A stretch of DNA of 64,000 nucleotides from Semisulcospira habei. Lineage: Eukaryota > Mollusca > Gastropoda > Semisulcospiridae. Of the stretch, positions 9,142 through 20,570 are shown piece by piece. The stretch is from the NCBI GenBank assembly GCA_036245525.1, contig BTPG01000007.1, positions 121,558,172 through 121,622,171 on the forward strand, in the 5' to 3' direction. The notes beneath the pieces were generated by a model. That model was not told where the DNA came from, made no database searches, and was given only the letters and a program-made list of their open reading frames with translations. The translations under genes were made by a program, and so were the position numbers. Within the stretch, counting starts at the first letter, position 1. Each line of letters opens with the position of its first letter.

Positions 9142-11233
9142 AGAGCTCTTCCAAGCCCAGGTGGGAGGCAGATTTGCAGCCTTGGCTACTTTGGACTGGG
9201 ACGTAGACACCCTTGCTGGAAATATAAAAGAGGTGTTACTTTCTACAGCAGAAGAAGTGCTGGGGAAGCAGAGGAAGCGCAAACAGCCCTGGGTCACCGA
9301 TGACATCCTTGATCTCTGTGATGAGAGGAGAGCCTGGAAGAAAAAGAGAGGCCAAGACCTCACATCAGCAAACAAGTACAGACTTGTCAACAAGAAGATC
9401 AGGAAGAGGATGAAAGAAGCCAAAGAAGATTGGATTGAAGACCAGTGTCGTAGCGTGGAAGAGGGCATGGCAAACGGCAACAGCAAGAAGGCTTATGAAA
9501 CGCTAAGGACCCTCACCAAGACTCAACAGCGAACAGCCACAGTCATCGAAGACAGCAGCGGCCAACTCCTTACGGAAAACACTGCTGTACTAAACAGATG
9601 GACTGAGTACTGCCGAGACTTGTATAACTACAAGGCTAAGCCAGACACCAGCATCCTCCAAAACAACCAGGCTGGGGCCAGGAAGGCCGAAGACCTGCCA
9701 GTGTTAGCTGAAGAGGTGGAAACAGCCGTACGCGGCCTGAAGGGAGGAAAGTCTCCAGGTGTAGACAACGTACCTGCTGAACTGTTGAAACATGGAGGAG
9801 AAGTAACAACAAAGGTCCTCACTACACTCTGTCAAAAGATCTGGGAGCAAAAGAAATGGCCAGTAGAATGGACACAGTCTCTAGTGATCCCGCTCCCCAA
9901 GAAAGGAAACCTGAAACAGTGCCAGAACTACAGAACTATCAGTCTGATAAGTCACCCTAGCAAAGTAATGCTTAGAATCATTCTCAACCGCCTCAAAACT
10001 TTCGCCGAGGAACTGCTGGCAGAAGAACAGGCTGGCTTCAGAGTTGGAAGAAGCACTGTAGAGCAGATTTTCAACTGCCGCGTCCTGATCGAGAAACATC
10101 TGCAGCATCAGCGCGAACTCTACCACAACTTCATTGATTTCAGGAAAGCATTTGATCGCGTCTGGCACGACGGACTCTGGCAAGTCATGAGATCGTTCAA
10201 CATAGAGGAGGGGCTGATCCAAATGATAGAAGCGCTTTACAAGAACGCCTGCAGCGCGGTTCTACTTAACAATCAGTCAGGCGAGTTCTTCAGGACAACG
10301 ATCGGTGTCCGTCAAGGATGCCTGCTCTCTCCTGTCCTTTTCAACATATTCCTGGAGAAGATCATGCAGGAAACCCTCCACAACCACCATACTTCAATCT
10401 CTATTGGTGGCACATCCCTGTGCAATCTTCGATTCGCAGACGACATTGACCTCATGGCAAGCAGCAATAGTGAGCTTCAAAACCTGACAGACAAACTTTC
10501 AAGTAGCGCAGGGTCTTATGGTATGGAGATCAGTACGGATAAAAGCAAAGTGATGATCAACACCACAAGCGACAGCAGCAGCAACATTCACATGAACGGC
10601 CAGAAGCTAGAAGAGGTCAATAGCTTCAAGTACTTGGGAGCCACCCTGTCCAAAGACGGTAGTTGCATAGCAGAGATCCGTATCAGGATAGGTACAGCAA
10701 CATCCGCAATGGCCAGGCTGGACAGGATATGGCGAAGTAACTCCATCAGCTTCACCATCAAGTACAGGCTTTACAAGTCCCTCGTAGTGTCTATTCTACT
10801 CTACGGCTGTGAGACTTGGACGCTGCTTGCAGACTCAGAAAAGAAAATCCAGGCCTTTGAGAACAAGTGCCTGAGGAAGTTGCTCCACATCTCGTACCGC
10901 GAGCACAAGACCAACGAATATGTACGGAGCATCGTCACTTCCCTGGTGGGCCCACATGAACCCCTTCTGGCAACCGTGAAACGGCGCAAGCTTGCTTGGT
11001 TTGGCCACGTGACCCGACACAACACCTTGTCCAAGACTATCCTCCAAGGCACTCTCGAAGGAAGTCGTCGGCGAGGTCGTCAGAGAAAGAGTTGGGTCGC
11101 AAACATAAAAGAATGGACCGAACTCGAGATGCCAGACTTGCTTGCCACCGCCCAAAATAGAACTCAGTGGAGAGCACTGTCTGTTGCTGCTGCCTTTCAG
11201 TCCCCCCAACGCCCAGTTCGGGCAAGGGACTGA
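9142..11233 (+). CDS. Reverse transcriptase of RTE-like LINE, endonuclease missing
   Basis: About 697 codons are open without interruption. There is no proper start, because the 5' end is truncated and the frame runs in from the LTR. RT motifs in order are KKGNLKQCQNYRTISL, EEQAGFRVGRSTVEQIFN, FRKAFDRVWHDGLW, GVRQGCLLSPVLFNIFLE, the catalytic LRFADDIDLM, and FKYLGATLSKDG. The thumb and C-terminal region has LLYGCETWTL and RRRGRQRKSW, as in the BovB/RTE group. The N-terminal apurinic endonuclease is absent. The intact frame indicates a young insertion. Clade assignment is by motif only. Confidence 0.88.
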
Positions 11234-11250
11234 TGATGATGATGATGATG
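9142..11250 (+). mobile_element. 5'-truncated RTE-like LINE in the LTR of B
   Basis: It is flanked by a 9-bp duplication, ACGTTATGA (9133-9141 and 11251-11259). Removing it restores an LTR of exactly the length of its partner. It ends with a short (TGA)n/(GAT)n tail, as RTE-type LINEs often do. It begins inside the linker between endonuclease and RT, so it is 5'-truncated by about half. Confidence 0.93.
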
Positions 11251-11259
11251 ACGTTATGA

Positions 11260-11455
11260 GTGCATGTGTGGGTATGTGTGAGTGTGTGGGGCGTTAGTGG
11301 GTTGGGGTGGGAGTTAGAGTAAGGGTAGGTAAATAAAGGATTTGTTTGTTGTTTATCACTGGCGTTGCGTTATTTATTTAGAGTGGGTGGGTTTTCTCGA
11401 GTGTCTGCACTCATATTGTCCACGGCGCCCTGACTCCGTCAGGCGTGTCGTGACA
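11260..11455 (+). repeat. 5' LTR of element B, right part
   Basis: It resumes at GTGCATGTGTGGG after the LINE and ends at CGTGTCGTGACA. It carries an AATAAAGG signal near 11334. Confidence 0.92.
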
Positions 11456-11459
11456 TATT

Positions 11460-11477
11460 TGGTGGCAGCGGTGGGAT
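11460..11477 (+). other. Primer binding site, tRNA-Leu type (element B)
   Basis: TGGTGGCAGCGGTGGGAT, identical to that of A. A short duplication of GTGGGATAAGGATTAG follows. Confidence 0.8.
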
Positions 11478-11664
11478 AAGGATTAGGTGGGATAAGGATT
11501 AGGGGGAGGTAACGGATTAGGTAGATTAGGGTATTTTTGTGCGCCAGTGACCGTTTGTTCGTGTTGTGGTACGAGTAAGATTTAGCGGGCGGTTGGCGGG
11601 AGTGGGGGCGTATTGCGCCAGGGGCCACGGCCAGAGAGTGCAGTGCGCATAGACGGGGGGTGGC

Positions 11665-14600
11665 ATGAGTGGTTGCCTCTCATTACTCAGGTACCGAGTG
11701 GTGAGGACCCTTCGGCTCTTGTCACTGTCTAGTCCTTATTCGTTGTTTGTATTCTGTGTATTTATTTGTTTTGTTTTTTCTTTGGCAGGGGTCCTGCTGG
11801 GGAGCAGTTGTCGTCGCTGCCTCCGTGACACCCACACCAGGATGCCCCCTAAACGGGATACCAGGGCCACCCGTGCCACGTCGGGGCACGACCCTGAGTC
11901 CGAGGGTGGTGGTGCAGGGGATGAGGGTCCAGGAGAGAGAGGAGCCACTTTGGCCACTCCCTCTCGGAAGGAAACGGTGGTGAGTACCCTTACCCGTACT
12001 CTCACTGCAGCAGGACTGACACCCAGTAGGGATCAGGAAAGTAAAGAGGGGTTAGGGGTGATAGTAAACCCATATGAGCAGTATAAAGTGCTAGGAGAGG
12101 GCCTAGGACTTAGTGGGGGAGCCCTAACCCAGTTCATCCTGTCCGAAGTTAGGAGAGAGGAAGAAAAACGGGAACGTGACCTAGAGCGTAGGGCGTTAGA
12201 GAGGCGGCTCCAGATGGACCGTGAGGCAGCCGAGAGACGGCTCCAGATGGACCGCGAGGCAGTAGAGAAGCAGCTCCAGATGGCTGAGCAGGCTAGGCGG
12301 GATGACTTAGCATTGACCGAACGTAAGCTAGCTGCCGCGGAACAAGCACGGAAAGAAGAGCTCGTCGCGGCCGAAACGCGGCTTAGATTACAGTTAGCAG
12401 CATCGGAAAAGAAGTCAGTTACGGAGTCTAGTCAGCATTACTCGCTCAAGATGCGTCCGTTAGAGGATAAGGAAGATGTGGAATCTTACCTTCAGCTCTT
12501 TGAGAGAGTAGCCGAAACCCAGGGGTGGCCGAAAGAGGTATGGGGGATAAGGTTAGCACCTCTATTGCAGGGCGAGGCCCGTGATGCATACCTTAGGCTG
12601 ACCGTAGAGCAAGGGAAAGATTTTGAGGTGGTGAGGGAGACCTTATTGAGAAGATTCAGGCGTGACGCTGAATATTACAGACGCCAGTTTCGCGAAGCCA
12701 GAAAGGAGAGTCTCGAAACGTTTCCCCAGTTGTTCGTTAGGTTGAAGACCTCAGTCAAGCGTTGGTTCACTTTAGCCCATAAGAGCATAGAGGACGTAGA
12801 ACAAGTGCTAGACGTGTTTCTGTCTGAGCAACTTTATGCTATTATGAATGCAGACCTTGAAATGTTCGTTAGGGAAAAACGTCCTAGGAATGGTGAAGAG
12901 GCCGCGGAGCTAGCGCAGCTCCATATCGACACCAAACGGGCAGTCTCGCGTCCATTGGGTGGGGGGCCGATTCGTCCGCCGTTCAAGAAGGACAAAGGGT
13001 CGAATAAACCCCCTGAGACCAAAGCAGAACATAGGACAGAACCAGCTAGTTCAGGCAGAGGGACTGGTGAACGGTTGTGCTTTAAGTGCAACAAACCAGG
13101 GCACTTAGCAAGGAACTGTCAGAGTAAGGCGTCAGTTAACCAAGTCACCATTGCCTCTGAGATAGTAGCCGTAATGACAGAGCCCGTGACCGTAGGGATG
13201 CTGACGATCCGGCCCTACGACCCGTGGAGTAAGGGATTAGCCCAGGGAAAGGAAGTTCGTATCATGCGTGATACCGGCGCGGATATGAGTGCGATCGCCG
13301 CCAAGTGGATAGAACCCAGGGATTTTACAGGTCGGTTCATCGACGTCAATCCCGTCGACCATACTAAGTCCGATAAGTATCCGACTGCATGGGTTGAAAT
13401 CGATTCCCCATTCGTGCGAGGGACGATCGAACTTATCGTAATGGAGCGCATGGGACCAGACGTAATCCTAGGGAACTGGGTGACTTTTTCAGATGGGAAA
13501 CGTAGTCCCGTATCCATCGATGCCAGTGAGTGTGCTATGGCAGCAGCGGTCCAAACTCGAGCTCAGGTTCAGAGGGAGAAGGAGGGAGAGAGCGCGCTTA
13601 AAATCGTTAAGCAGGCCGATCTCAATGTGACTCCTGCCCAACTGATAGAGTGGCAAAACCAGGACGAAACTCTAGCTCGCGCTAGGAAGTTGGCCGAAGA
13701 GGGCCGAGCAATTCCGTCAGGGAAAAGTCTGATAGAATTTTGCAGGAGGAAGGGAATTCTGTATCGGGTCTATAGCAAAGGGGGCAGCCAAACGTCTCAG
13801 TTAGTCGTGCCGAAGCCTTTGAGGGAGTCTGTAATGCGTTTAGCGCATGACCCACCGATGGGAGGGCATTTGGGAGGCAAGAGAACCCGGGAACGCATTT
13901 GGGGTACTTTCTATTGGCCGGGGCTGTGTGCTCAAGTTCGCAGGTACTGTGAGTCGTGCGAACAATGTCAGAAAGTAGTACCAAGAGGGAGAGTACCACG
14001 GGTTCCTATGCAACAGCTTCCGCTAGTAGAAGAACCATTTCAGAGAGTAGCGGTAGACATTGTGGGGCCTATTGCTCCAGCTTCCGACAGAGGAAACCGG
14101 TTCATTCTCGTGACCGTCGATTACGCCACTCGATACCCCGAGGCAGTACCTTTAAAGGGGATCGAAGCAGAAAGGGTCGCTGAGGCATTGTTAGAAATCT
14201 GGTCTAGGGTGGGAATTCCGAGGGAGGTGCTCACCGACCAAGGGTCCCAGTTCACCTCACAAGTGATGTCTGAAGTCAACCGTTTGCTGTGCATACAAGG
14301 CAAGTGTACTACTCCTTACCATCCGCAGGCAAATGGCCTAGTCGAACGTTTCAACGGTACCTTGGTGTCCATGTTGAAGAAGTTAGCTAGCGAGCAACCT
14401 CGATGTTGGGACAGATACATTCCCTCATTGCTGTTTGCGTACAGGGAGGTTCCTCAGGAATCGACGGGGTTCGCGCCGTTCGAGTTATTGTACGGCAAGA
14501 CTGTAAGGGGGCCCATGTCAGTTCTACGGGATCTGTGGACGAAAGAGCAGATGGGAGAAGAGGTGAGAGATGCAAGCCAGTACGTAGTAGATTTACGGAA

Positions 14601-15075
14601 TCGCATTGAAGAGACGTGCAGGTTAGCGCAACAGAATCTGAAGCTAGCTTCGAAAAAGCAGAAACAGCACTTTGACCGCAGAGCCAAACCGCGCAGTTTT
14701 AATGCAGGAGACAAGGTTTTGTTGTTACTTCCAGTTAAACACAACAAGCTGGAGATGGCTTGGCAGGGACCATTCGAAGTTCTAGAGAGAGTCGGAGAGT
14801 GTGACTACAGGGTACGGGTGGGCAGTAAAAATAAACTGTACCATGCAAATCTGTTGGAAAGGTTCCAAGAACGAGTGTCAGTAGCTACAGTAGTGATAGA
14901 TGAGGAGGACGAAGATGAGGGGGGAGAGGCATTCGTGGTGGTAAAGGAAGTACCTACCATTCCTTTAGTAGCGTCTGAAGGACCCTCTGACGTCCATCTT
15001 GATCCTAACTGTCCAGAGATCCATTCTAGTGTAGAAGCTCTGACTGTCCAGTTGTCCAGTTTAAGGATATTTTGA
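11665..15075 (+). CDS. Gag-protease-integrase, element B
   Basis: The frame has 1136 codons, collinear with element A and about 95% identical by eye. Its coiled coil has an additional MDREAVEKQLQM-type unit. It has a gag domain, a CCHC knuckle (CFKCNKPGHLARNC), a protease DTGAD motif, an HHCC finger and an integrase DDE core (AVDIVGP, LTDQGS, GLVERFNG). The frame ends early because an 8-bp tandem duplication (TTGTCCAG, near 15050) shifts it just before RT. The likely Gag start is the internal Met of MPPKRD at about 11842. Gag, protease and integrase look intact, so it could supply those proteins in trans. Confidence 0.88.
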   Translation: MSGCLSLLRYRVVRTLRLLSLSSPYSLFVFCVFICFVFSLAGVLLGSSCRRCLRDTHTRMPPKRDTRATRATSGHDPESEGGGAGDEGPGERGATLATPSRKETVVSTLTRTLTAAGLTPSRDQESKEGLGVIVNPYEQYKVLGEGLGLSGGALTQFILSEVRREEEKRERDLERRALERRLQMDREAAERRLQMDREAVEKQLQMAEQARRDDLALTERKLAAAEQARKEELVAAETRLRLQLAASEKKSVTESSQHYSLKMRPLEDKEDVESYLQLFERVAETQGWPKEVWGIRLAPLLQGEARDAYLRLTVEQGKDFEVVRETLLRRFRRDAEYYRRQFREARKESLETFPQLFVRLKTSVKRWFTLAHKSIEDVEQVLDVFLSEQLYAIMNADLEMFVREKRPRNGEEAAELAQLHIDTKRAVSRPLGGGPIRPPFKKDKGSNKPPETKAEHRTEPASSGRGTGERLCFKCNKPGHLARNCQSKASVNQVTIASEIVAVMTEPVTVGMLTIRPYDPWSKGLAQGKEVRIMRDTGADMSAIAAKWIEPRDFTGRFIDVNPVDHTKSDKYPTAWVEIDSPFVRGTIELIVMERMGPDVILGNWVTFSDGKRSPVSIDASECAMAAAVQTRAQVQREKEGESALKIVKQADLNVTPAQLIEWQNQDETLARARKLAEEGRAIPSGKSLIEFCRRKGILYRVYSKGGSQTSQLVVPKPLRESVMRLAHDPPMGGHLGGKRTRERIWGTFYWPGLCAQVRRYCESCEQCQKVVPRGRVPRVPMQQLPLVEEPFQRVAVDIVGPIAPASDRGNRFILVTVDYATRYPEAVPLKGIEAERVAEALLEIWSRVGIPREVLTDQGSQFTSQVMSEVNRLLCIQGKCTTPYHPQANGLVERFNGTLVSMLKKLASEQPRCWDRYIPSLLFAYREVPQESTGFAPFELLYGKTVRGPMSVLRDLWTKEQMGEEVRDASQYVVDLRNRIEETCRLAQQNLKLASKKQKQHFDRRAKPRSFNAGDKVLLLLPVKHNKLEMAWQGPFEVLERVGECDYRVRVGSKNKLYHANLLERFQERVSVATVVIDEEDEDEGGEAFVVVKEVPTIPLVASEGPSDVHLDPNCPEIHSSVEALTVQLSSLRIF

Positions 15076-15698
15076 CAGATTATTAATGTTGAGGACGACA
15101 CTAGACTCGTGTGAAATCCATTTGACTGATGAAGTGCCGGTGAGAACGAAGCAATATCCTCTACCTCATTCTCAGCTAGAGGTAGTCAAAGCCAAAGTAG
15201 ATGCTATGCTAGAAATGGGAGTAATCGAGAGAGCCAATGCATGTGAGACAGCATTTGAGACGCTGAAGGCGCGACTGTGTTCAGGTCCTGTGTGCTCATT
15301 GCCAGACTTCGATCGTCTCTTCGTGTTGCAGACAGATGCGTCCGAGGGGGGGGGGGGGGGGGGTAGGGGCCGTATTATGTCAGGACCATGGTAACGGTTT
15401 ACAGCCTGTTGCATGCGCGAGCAAGAAACTGTCCAAAGCAGAACGTAACTACTCCACCATCGAAAAGGAGTGTCTTGCAATCGTGTGGGGAATTCAAAAA
15501 TTCCGTCAGTATCTGTATGGTAGGACATTCGTCGTACAGACCGACCATAGACCATTGCAGTACTTGCAACAAGCTAAATCCACAAACAGTCGACTGATGA
15601 GGTGGGCTTTGCAGTTGCAGCCATTTTCCATTAGAGTAGAAAGCATAGCCGGTAAAGTAAATGTTCCTGCTGACTTTTTGAGTAGGACAGGGTGGTAG
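15076..15698 (+). pseudogene. RT remnant and RNase H of element B, RT core deleted
   Basis: Only the first approximately 50 residues of RT remain (CEIHLTDEVPVRTKQYP...VIERAN). The sequence then jumps from GCCAAT to GCATGTGAG at about 15238, losing about 0.7 kb relative to A, including the FMDD box. Two bases of microhomology (AT) are present at the junction. RNase H follows but is frameshifted by an 18-G run (15346-15363), longer than the 16-G run in A. The end, ADFLSRTGW, is at 15698. Confidence 0.88.
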
Positions 15699-15774
15699 AA
15701 ACCGTAAATGTGGAAGCAGTATTGGGACAGTCATATAGGAATCAAACCCGGGTGTTTGATCTGGGAGGGGGGTA

Positions 15775-17596
15775 TGTCACGTAACGGATGTGACATGTTG
15801 TTTTATTTCTTTCGCCAAGTCGTTTTTTTGTTAATAAATGTAGGTCGCCGACTTCTGTAAATAGCCTTAGTTTAGGGAAGTTAATAAATGTAGTGTGAGC
15901 GTAATCGTAAAGCCCGTGCAGCAAGCTTAACAGTGAGCGAGTACAGCGGTTGCACGCTTTAGCCATGTAGCTTTAACCGAACAGTGTTCAGAAGTAAAGA
16001 TAAACTGCAAGGTAGCAGAAGGATATTACAGTCAGTCAGCGGAGTTAGCCAGCGAAGTGAGAGTCTGGGTCAAGGTGCGGCCTCGTTTGGAGCCCTTGAC
16101 AAGCTGTGTGAGGGTTGTTTTACCTTCCCTGCAAGACCACGGCCAGTGTTCCTGGGTGTGGGTGTCCCGAGAGACTTGTGACCACGGCTGCTACTCACCA
16201 GAAGACCCCTCCGGTTCGTCTTCGTCTTGTTTTGTCTCGTCCTGCCGGAGGACTCACCAGTGACAGGTATTTACTCATGCCATTTTCCTCAGTTAGCTGC
16301 TGTGCTCTCGGGTGTGTGAATGTGTATATAGGTGCGGAAGGGTATGTTCGTCTAGTTTTTTAGTGATGTTTTAATCGAGGCTTTAACCATGTTTTTTAGG
16401 TTGGGTTGTAACGTGGTGGGTGTCGGATTTAGTTGTTTATATTCGGCTGTCGCCGAGTGAGTATATTTAAATGGCCATGTTGTAAAATGAATTAAAGTGG
16501 GTATCCTTTCAAATATATTTGTATTAAACCCTAGATGCAATGTAATAAGATTGTCACGTTGGGTGGTTGCTGCTGATTATTTGATATCTTTGTATGTACA
16601 TGTGGATATTTTGATAATGTTGGTTTTAGCAGTGGCAATGTTATTATACAAAAGTGGTTGTGCTAGCTTAATGTTAGGGTAATGGAATAGTGCAGACCTG
16701 GTGAATGTTGAATGTACATAGGAAGCTTTCATATCCATGATTGTATATTTAATATGGCCAAGGCGGGTATTAGGGTGAGACGAGACACAACTCACGTGGT
16801 TTGTGAGTAGGTGCGTGTCAAATAGGCCAGAGTTAACTGTGTTGGCACTTTGACTGACAATGCGCCCTTTTCCAGTGCACTGGCTTCGAAGACTGGCTTC
16901 GAAGAGTGGCTTCGACGACTGGCTTCGAAGACTGGCTTCGAAGATTGGCTTCGAAGACTTCGTTCTTCGATCTCATCATCCACAACCAACGGTGACGCAT
17001 CATCGGGAGTCGGAACGCCTTCGCTAGCCGGTCCTGTTGGACAAGTACGTTGGGCTACAGCAGGCTGATTCCACGTTCTGAGCGTCGGTCACAGGCGTGC
17101 GTGGGCAAGCGCGGCTACGGTGCTCTGTGGTGCAGGGGTAGTACTCGTACGTTATGAGCCACCCTGTCTAGTGTGGGACAGAGGACACTGTACAGAGACA
17201 AAGTTACCCGCCTTGTATAGCCGTTGGCCATATTAGTCATTATCACCTGTTAGTCATATTCACCTATTAGTCATTATCACCTGTTAGTCATATTCACCTG
17301 TTAGTCATATTCACCTGTTAGTCAAATTCACCTGTTAGTCATTTTCACTTGTTAGTCATTTTTTATATGTTAATCTTTTTTATGTGTTAATACGTTATGA
17401 GTGCATGTGTGGGTATGTGTGAGTGTGTGGGGCGTTAGTGGGTTGGGGTGGGAGTTAGAGTAAGGGTAGGTAAATAAAGGATTTGTTTGTTGTTTATCAC
17501 TGGCGTTGCGTTATTTATTTAGAGTGGGTGGGTTTTCTCGAGTGTCTGCACTCATATTGTCCACGGCGCCCTGACTCCGTCAGGCGTGTCGTGACA
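15775..17596 (+). repeat. 3' LTR of element B
   Basis: It is 1822 bp, TGTCACG...CGTGACA, preceded by the polypurine tract GGGAGGGGGGTA. It has the same expanded TGGCTTCGAAGAC array (about 16884-16960) as the 5' LTR of B. Confidence 0.93.
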
Positions 17597-17601
17597 CAGT
17601 G

Positions 17602-18989
17602 TTCCTGGGTGTGGGTGTCCCGAGAGACTTGTGACCACGGCTGCTGCTCAGCAGAAGACCCCTCCGGTTCGTCTTCGTCTTTGTTTGTCTCGTCCTGCCG
17701 GAGGACTCACCAGTGACAGGTAAATTCATGCCATTTTTCTCAGTTAGCTGCTGTGCTCTCGGGTGTGTGAATGTGTACATAGGTTCGGAAGGGTATGTTC
17801 GTCTAGTTTTTTAGTGATGTTCTAATCAAGTCTTTAACCATGTTTTTTAGGTTGGGTTGTAATGTGGTGGGTGTCGGATTTAGTTGTTTATGTCGGCTGT
17901 CGCCGAGTGAGTATATTTAAAGGGCCATGTTGTAAAATGAATTAAAGTGGATATCCTTTCAAATATATATTTGTATTAGGTCCTAGATGTAATGTAATAA
18001 GATTGTCACGTGGGGTGGTTGCTGGTGATTATTTGATATCTTTGTATGTACATGTGGATATTTTGATAACGTTGGTTTTAGCAGTGGCAATGTTATTATA
18101 CAAAAGTGGTTGTGCTAGCTTAATGTTAGTGTAATGGAGTAGTGCAGACCTGGCGAATGTTGAATGTACATAGGAATCCTTTTTATCCATGATTGTATAT
18201 TTAATATGGCCAAGGCGGATATTAGGGTGAGACGAGACACGACTCACGTGGTTTGTGAGTAGGTGCGTGTCAAATAGGCCAGAATTAACTGTGTTGGCAC
18301 TTTGACTGACAATGCGCCCTTTTCCAGTGCACTGGCTTCGAAGATTTCGTCGTTCTTCGATCTCTTCATCATCCACGACCAACGGTGACGCATCATCGGG
18401 AGTCGGAACGCCTTCGCTAGCCGGTCCTGTTGGACAAGTACGTTGGGCTACAGCGGGTTGATTCTACGTTCTGAGCGTCGGTCACAGGCGTGCGTGGGCA
18501 AGCGCGGCTACGGTGCTCTGTGGTGCAGGGGTAGTACTCGTACGTTATGAGCCACCCTGTCTAGTGTGGGACAGAGGACACTGTACAGAGACAAAGTTAC
18601 CCGCCTTGTATAGCCGTTGTCCATATTAGTCATGTTCACCTGTTAGTCATATTCACCTGTTAGTCATTTTCGTCTGTTAGTCATTTTCTTCTGTTAGTCA
18701 TATTCACCTGTTAGTCATATTCACCTGTTAGTCATTTTCACTTGTTAGTCATTTTTTATATGTTAATCTTTTTTATGTGTTAATACGTTATGAGTGCATG
18801 TGTGGGTATGTGTGAGTGTGTGGGGCGTTAGTGGGTTGGGGTGGGAGTTAGAGTAAGGGTAGGTAATAAAGGATTTGTTTGTTGTTTATCACTGGCGTTG
18901 CGTTATTTATTTAGAGTGGGTGGGTTTTTCTCGAGTGTCTGCACTCATATTGTCCACGGCGCCCTGACTCCGTCAGGCGTGTCGTGACA
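17602..18989 (+). repeat. 3' LTR of element A, remainder
   Basis: It resumes at TTCCTGGGTGTGGG after the CAGTG duplication (17597-17601) and runs collinearly to the LTR end CGTGTCGTGACA. CCCCC, the target duplication of A, follows. Confidence 0.93.
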
Positions 18990-19022
18990 CCCCCCTCCTT
19001 CGAGGAAATAGATCAGCCCCTG
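18990..19022. repeat. Right end of the CAGGGGCGG MITE-like repeat
   Basis: CCCCC is followed by CTCCTTCGAGGAAATAGATC and AGCCCCTG. It matches the right end of the related copy at about 56710-56741. Confidence 0.45.
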
Positions 19023-19223
19023 CACATCCAAACATTACGAAGCTATTCACTGTGTCGCATATAATAAACATCTTTTTCGTACTGTTTTATTGTTGTTGTT
19101 GTTGTTGTTTTGTTTGTTTTTTGTGCCAGAATATTTGGCACTAACTTTGATCGACAATGATCCGTCCAGCTCCTTGTGGGTAGTGCCCAGTAAAGGATTA
19201 CAGTGCTAACCAGCTAGTATTCA

Positions 19224-19266
<43 letters not shown>

Positions 19267-20069
19267 TTTCCCTCGCGGCGCCATCATGCTGATGTGCGCA
19301 TCGCGCGAAGATTATCTGCATTCATTTGGATACTGTGCTGGCAAGGTTTACTCTGCAAGTATGATTCTTGGCAGAGTGTTTGTGCTTAGTGTATTCTCTG
19401 CTATGGAAGTAGTTTCAGCACTGTGAACTTCATATTTCGCATATTTTCCCTGTTGTGCTGTGCTTATCGAGAGGCCAGCTTGTCAGCCGACCTACCTACT
19501 GGGGAGGCTCGTGACTCAAACAGCCGCCCAGTGGAACAAACTTGCCGGGACTGTATGTGTACAGGGAAACTGCTGCCAAGAGTGGGTGAAGATGAGTTTG
19601 AACTATTAAAAGACACTATCAACAGAATGGATACATCCTCACATAGTCACAACCAGCATCCTCTGACGTCCACAATAGCGACTCTATGGCTCAGTGCGCT
19701 GATGGGATTATTGTACTCGCTGACAGCGAGGCCCTTCTCGCCACTCTTGAACCAAACGGCGTACTCGCCACGGGGACAGACGCCACCACCAGCGAACCCC
19801 CCTGCCAACTCCAACGTTACTAGTTCCCAGTTAGAGGTTTGACTCAACCATGCAAGCAGTTGTGAAATTGCTCCAGCAACCCTTGATGGGGACAAGGGCA
19901 ACAATTCTCCGCTGGCCGAGGCTGACATACCTTGTGATATGTCCTCGGCCCAGGTCACGCCCCACACAAACACCTTCCCAATCATCAAGCTGCCCCCTCC
20001 TCTCTCTATAGAGGCACAAGTCTCGGCGCTAAACCAGTACAGGTCTCAGATGCAGCAACAACTAGCTCA
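19023..20069. other. No recognised gene; TTG and TC microsatellites
   Basis: It holds a (TTG)n run near 19090 and (TC)n at 19230-19264. A 139-codon frame at 19423-19842 matches no family I recognise. Its C-terminal part is Pro/Ser/Thr-rich, and the region leads straight into a LINE-type 3' tail, so it may be a decayed LINE ORF1. Confidence 0.4.
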
Positions 20070-20322
20070 TACTGGACTTGCCGTGTTTTGCCTTCAGAGG
20101 GCTGTACTGCTATAAACTAAGTTTGTGAGTCTGTGTGCGTGTCTGGGCGTGCGTATGCATAATGTTAGTTTCAAAACGTACTATTTTATATTTTTGTCTA
20201 GTCAGAGATTTAGCCATGTTGTTTGTTTGATTTGTAATTGAGACATTATGTTTTTAACCTTGATCTACGCTCAGCAGGCAAAGACAAATATGTTTTAATG
20301 GACAATAGAATTTCTTGAATCT
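20070..20322 (+). repeat. CR1-like LINE 3' end fragment, copy 1
   Basis: About 250 bp, from ACTGGACTTGCCGTGTTTTG to GAATTTCTTGAATCTTGA, recur with about 90% identity at 56044-56296. The GACAATAGAATTTCTTGAATCTTGA end is a typical CR1/L2-type LINE terminus. Confidence 0.6.
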
Positions 20323-20444
20323 TGAGAATGCCACAACTATCGAGCTGAGACTGCAAGCCGAGCTACAGAAAGTTCGCACTAAGCTGAGAAACAGTGAAAA
20401 AAAAAAACTCCGCCTCGCACGTGTTTTAAAAAAAAACTTTACAG

Positions 20445-20570
20445 GACCCCAGCGAGGGCTCTGTCGTGAACGTTCGGCTACCTTGCCCCTAAGTCGACAA
20501 ACCGGTTTGCAACTCGGTTGACTGACTTTTCAACTGCGTTTGTCGTGCTGGCAAAACTCCCGTGAAAAGG
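20445..20570 (-). repeat. Dispersed repeat, inverted partner of 28145-28262
   Basis: Its reverse complement aligns with 28145-28262 through shared segments such as GTGGCCTGTC, GAGTTTTGC, GTCAACCGAGTT and ACTTAGGGGCA, with small gaps. It is an old unnamed repeat. Confidence 0.45.

Larger units (their letters stand above)
7516..17596 (+). mobile_element. LTR retrotransposon B, nested in the 3' LTR of A
   Basis: This is a second member of the same family in the same orientation. Its 5' LTR is 7516-11455 (1822 bp after removing a LINE insertion) and its 3' LTR is 15775-17596 (1822 bp). CAGTG flanks it on both sides. It has lost about 0.7 kb of RT and carries frameshifts, so it cannot move on its own. 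Equal LTR lengths and near identity indicate recent insertion. Confidence 0.93.
400..18989 (+). mobile_element. LTR retrotransposon A (Gmr1-like Ty3/Gypsy), interrupted by copy B
   Basis: The 5' LTR is 400-2160. The 3' LTR is split into 7142-7515 and 17602-18989 by insertion of a second copy. The two LTRs are 1761 and 1762 bp and almost identical, so the insertion is recent. The termini are TGTCACG...CGTGACA, and a 5-bp CCCCC duplication flanks the element (395-399 and 18990-18994). The internal region of about 5 kb has a tRNA-Leu-type primer site, gag-protease-integrase-RT-RNase H and a purine tract. The order with integrase before RT is that of the Gmr1 group. Coding is broken by one stop and one homopolymer frameshift. 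Confidence 0.93.

Noticed and set aside
19423..19842. Host gene of 139 residues
   Set aside because: No recognisable domain, Pro/Ser-rich end, adjoining a LINE tail. Not supported as a gene.
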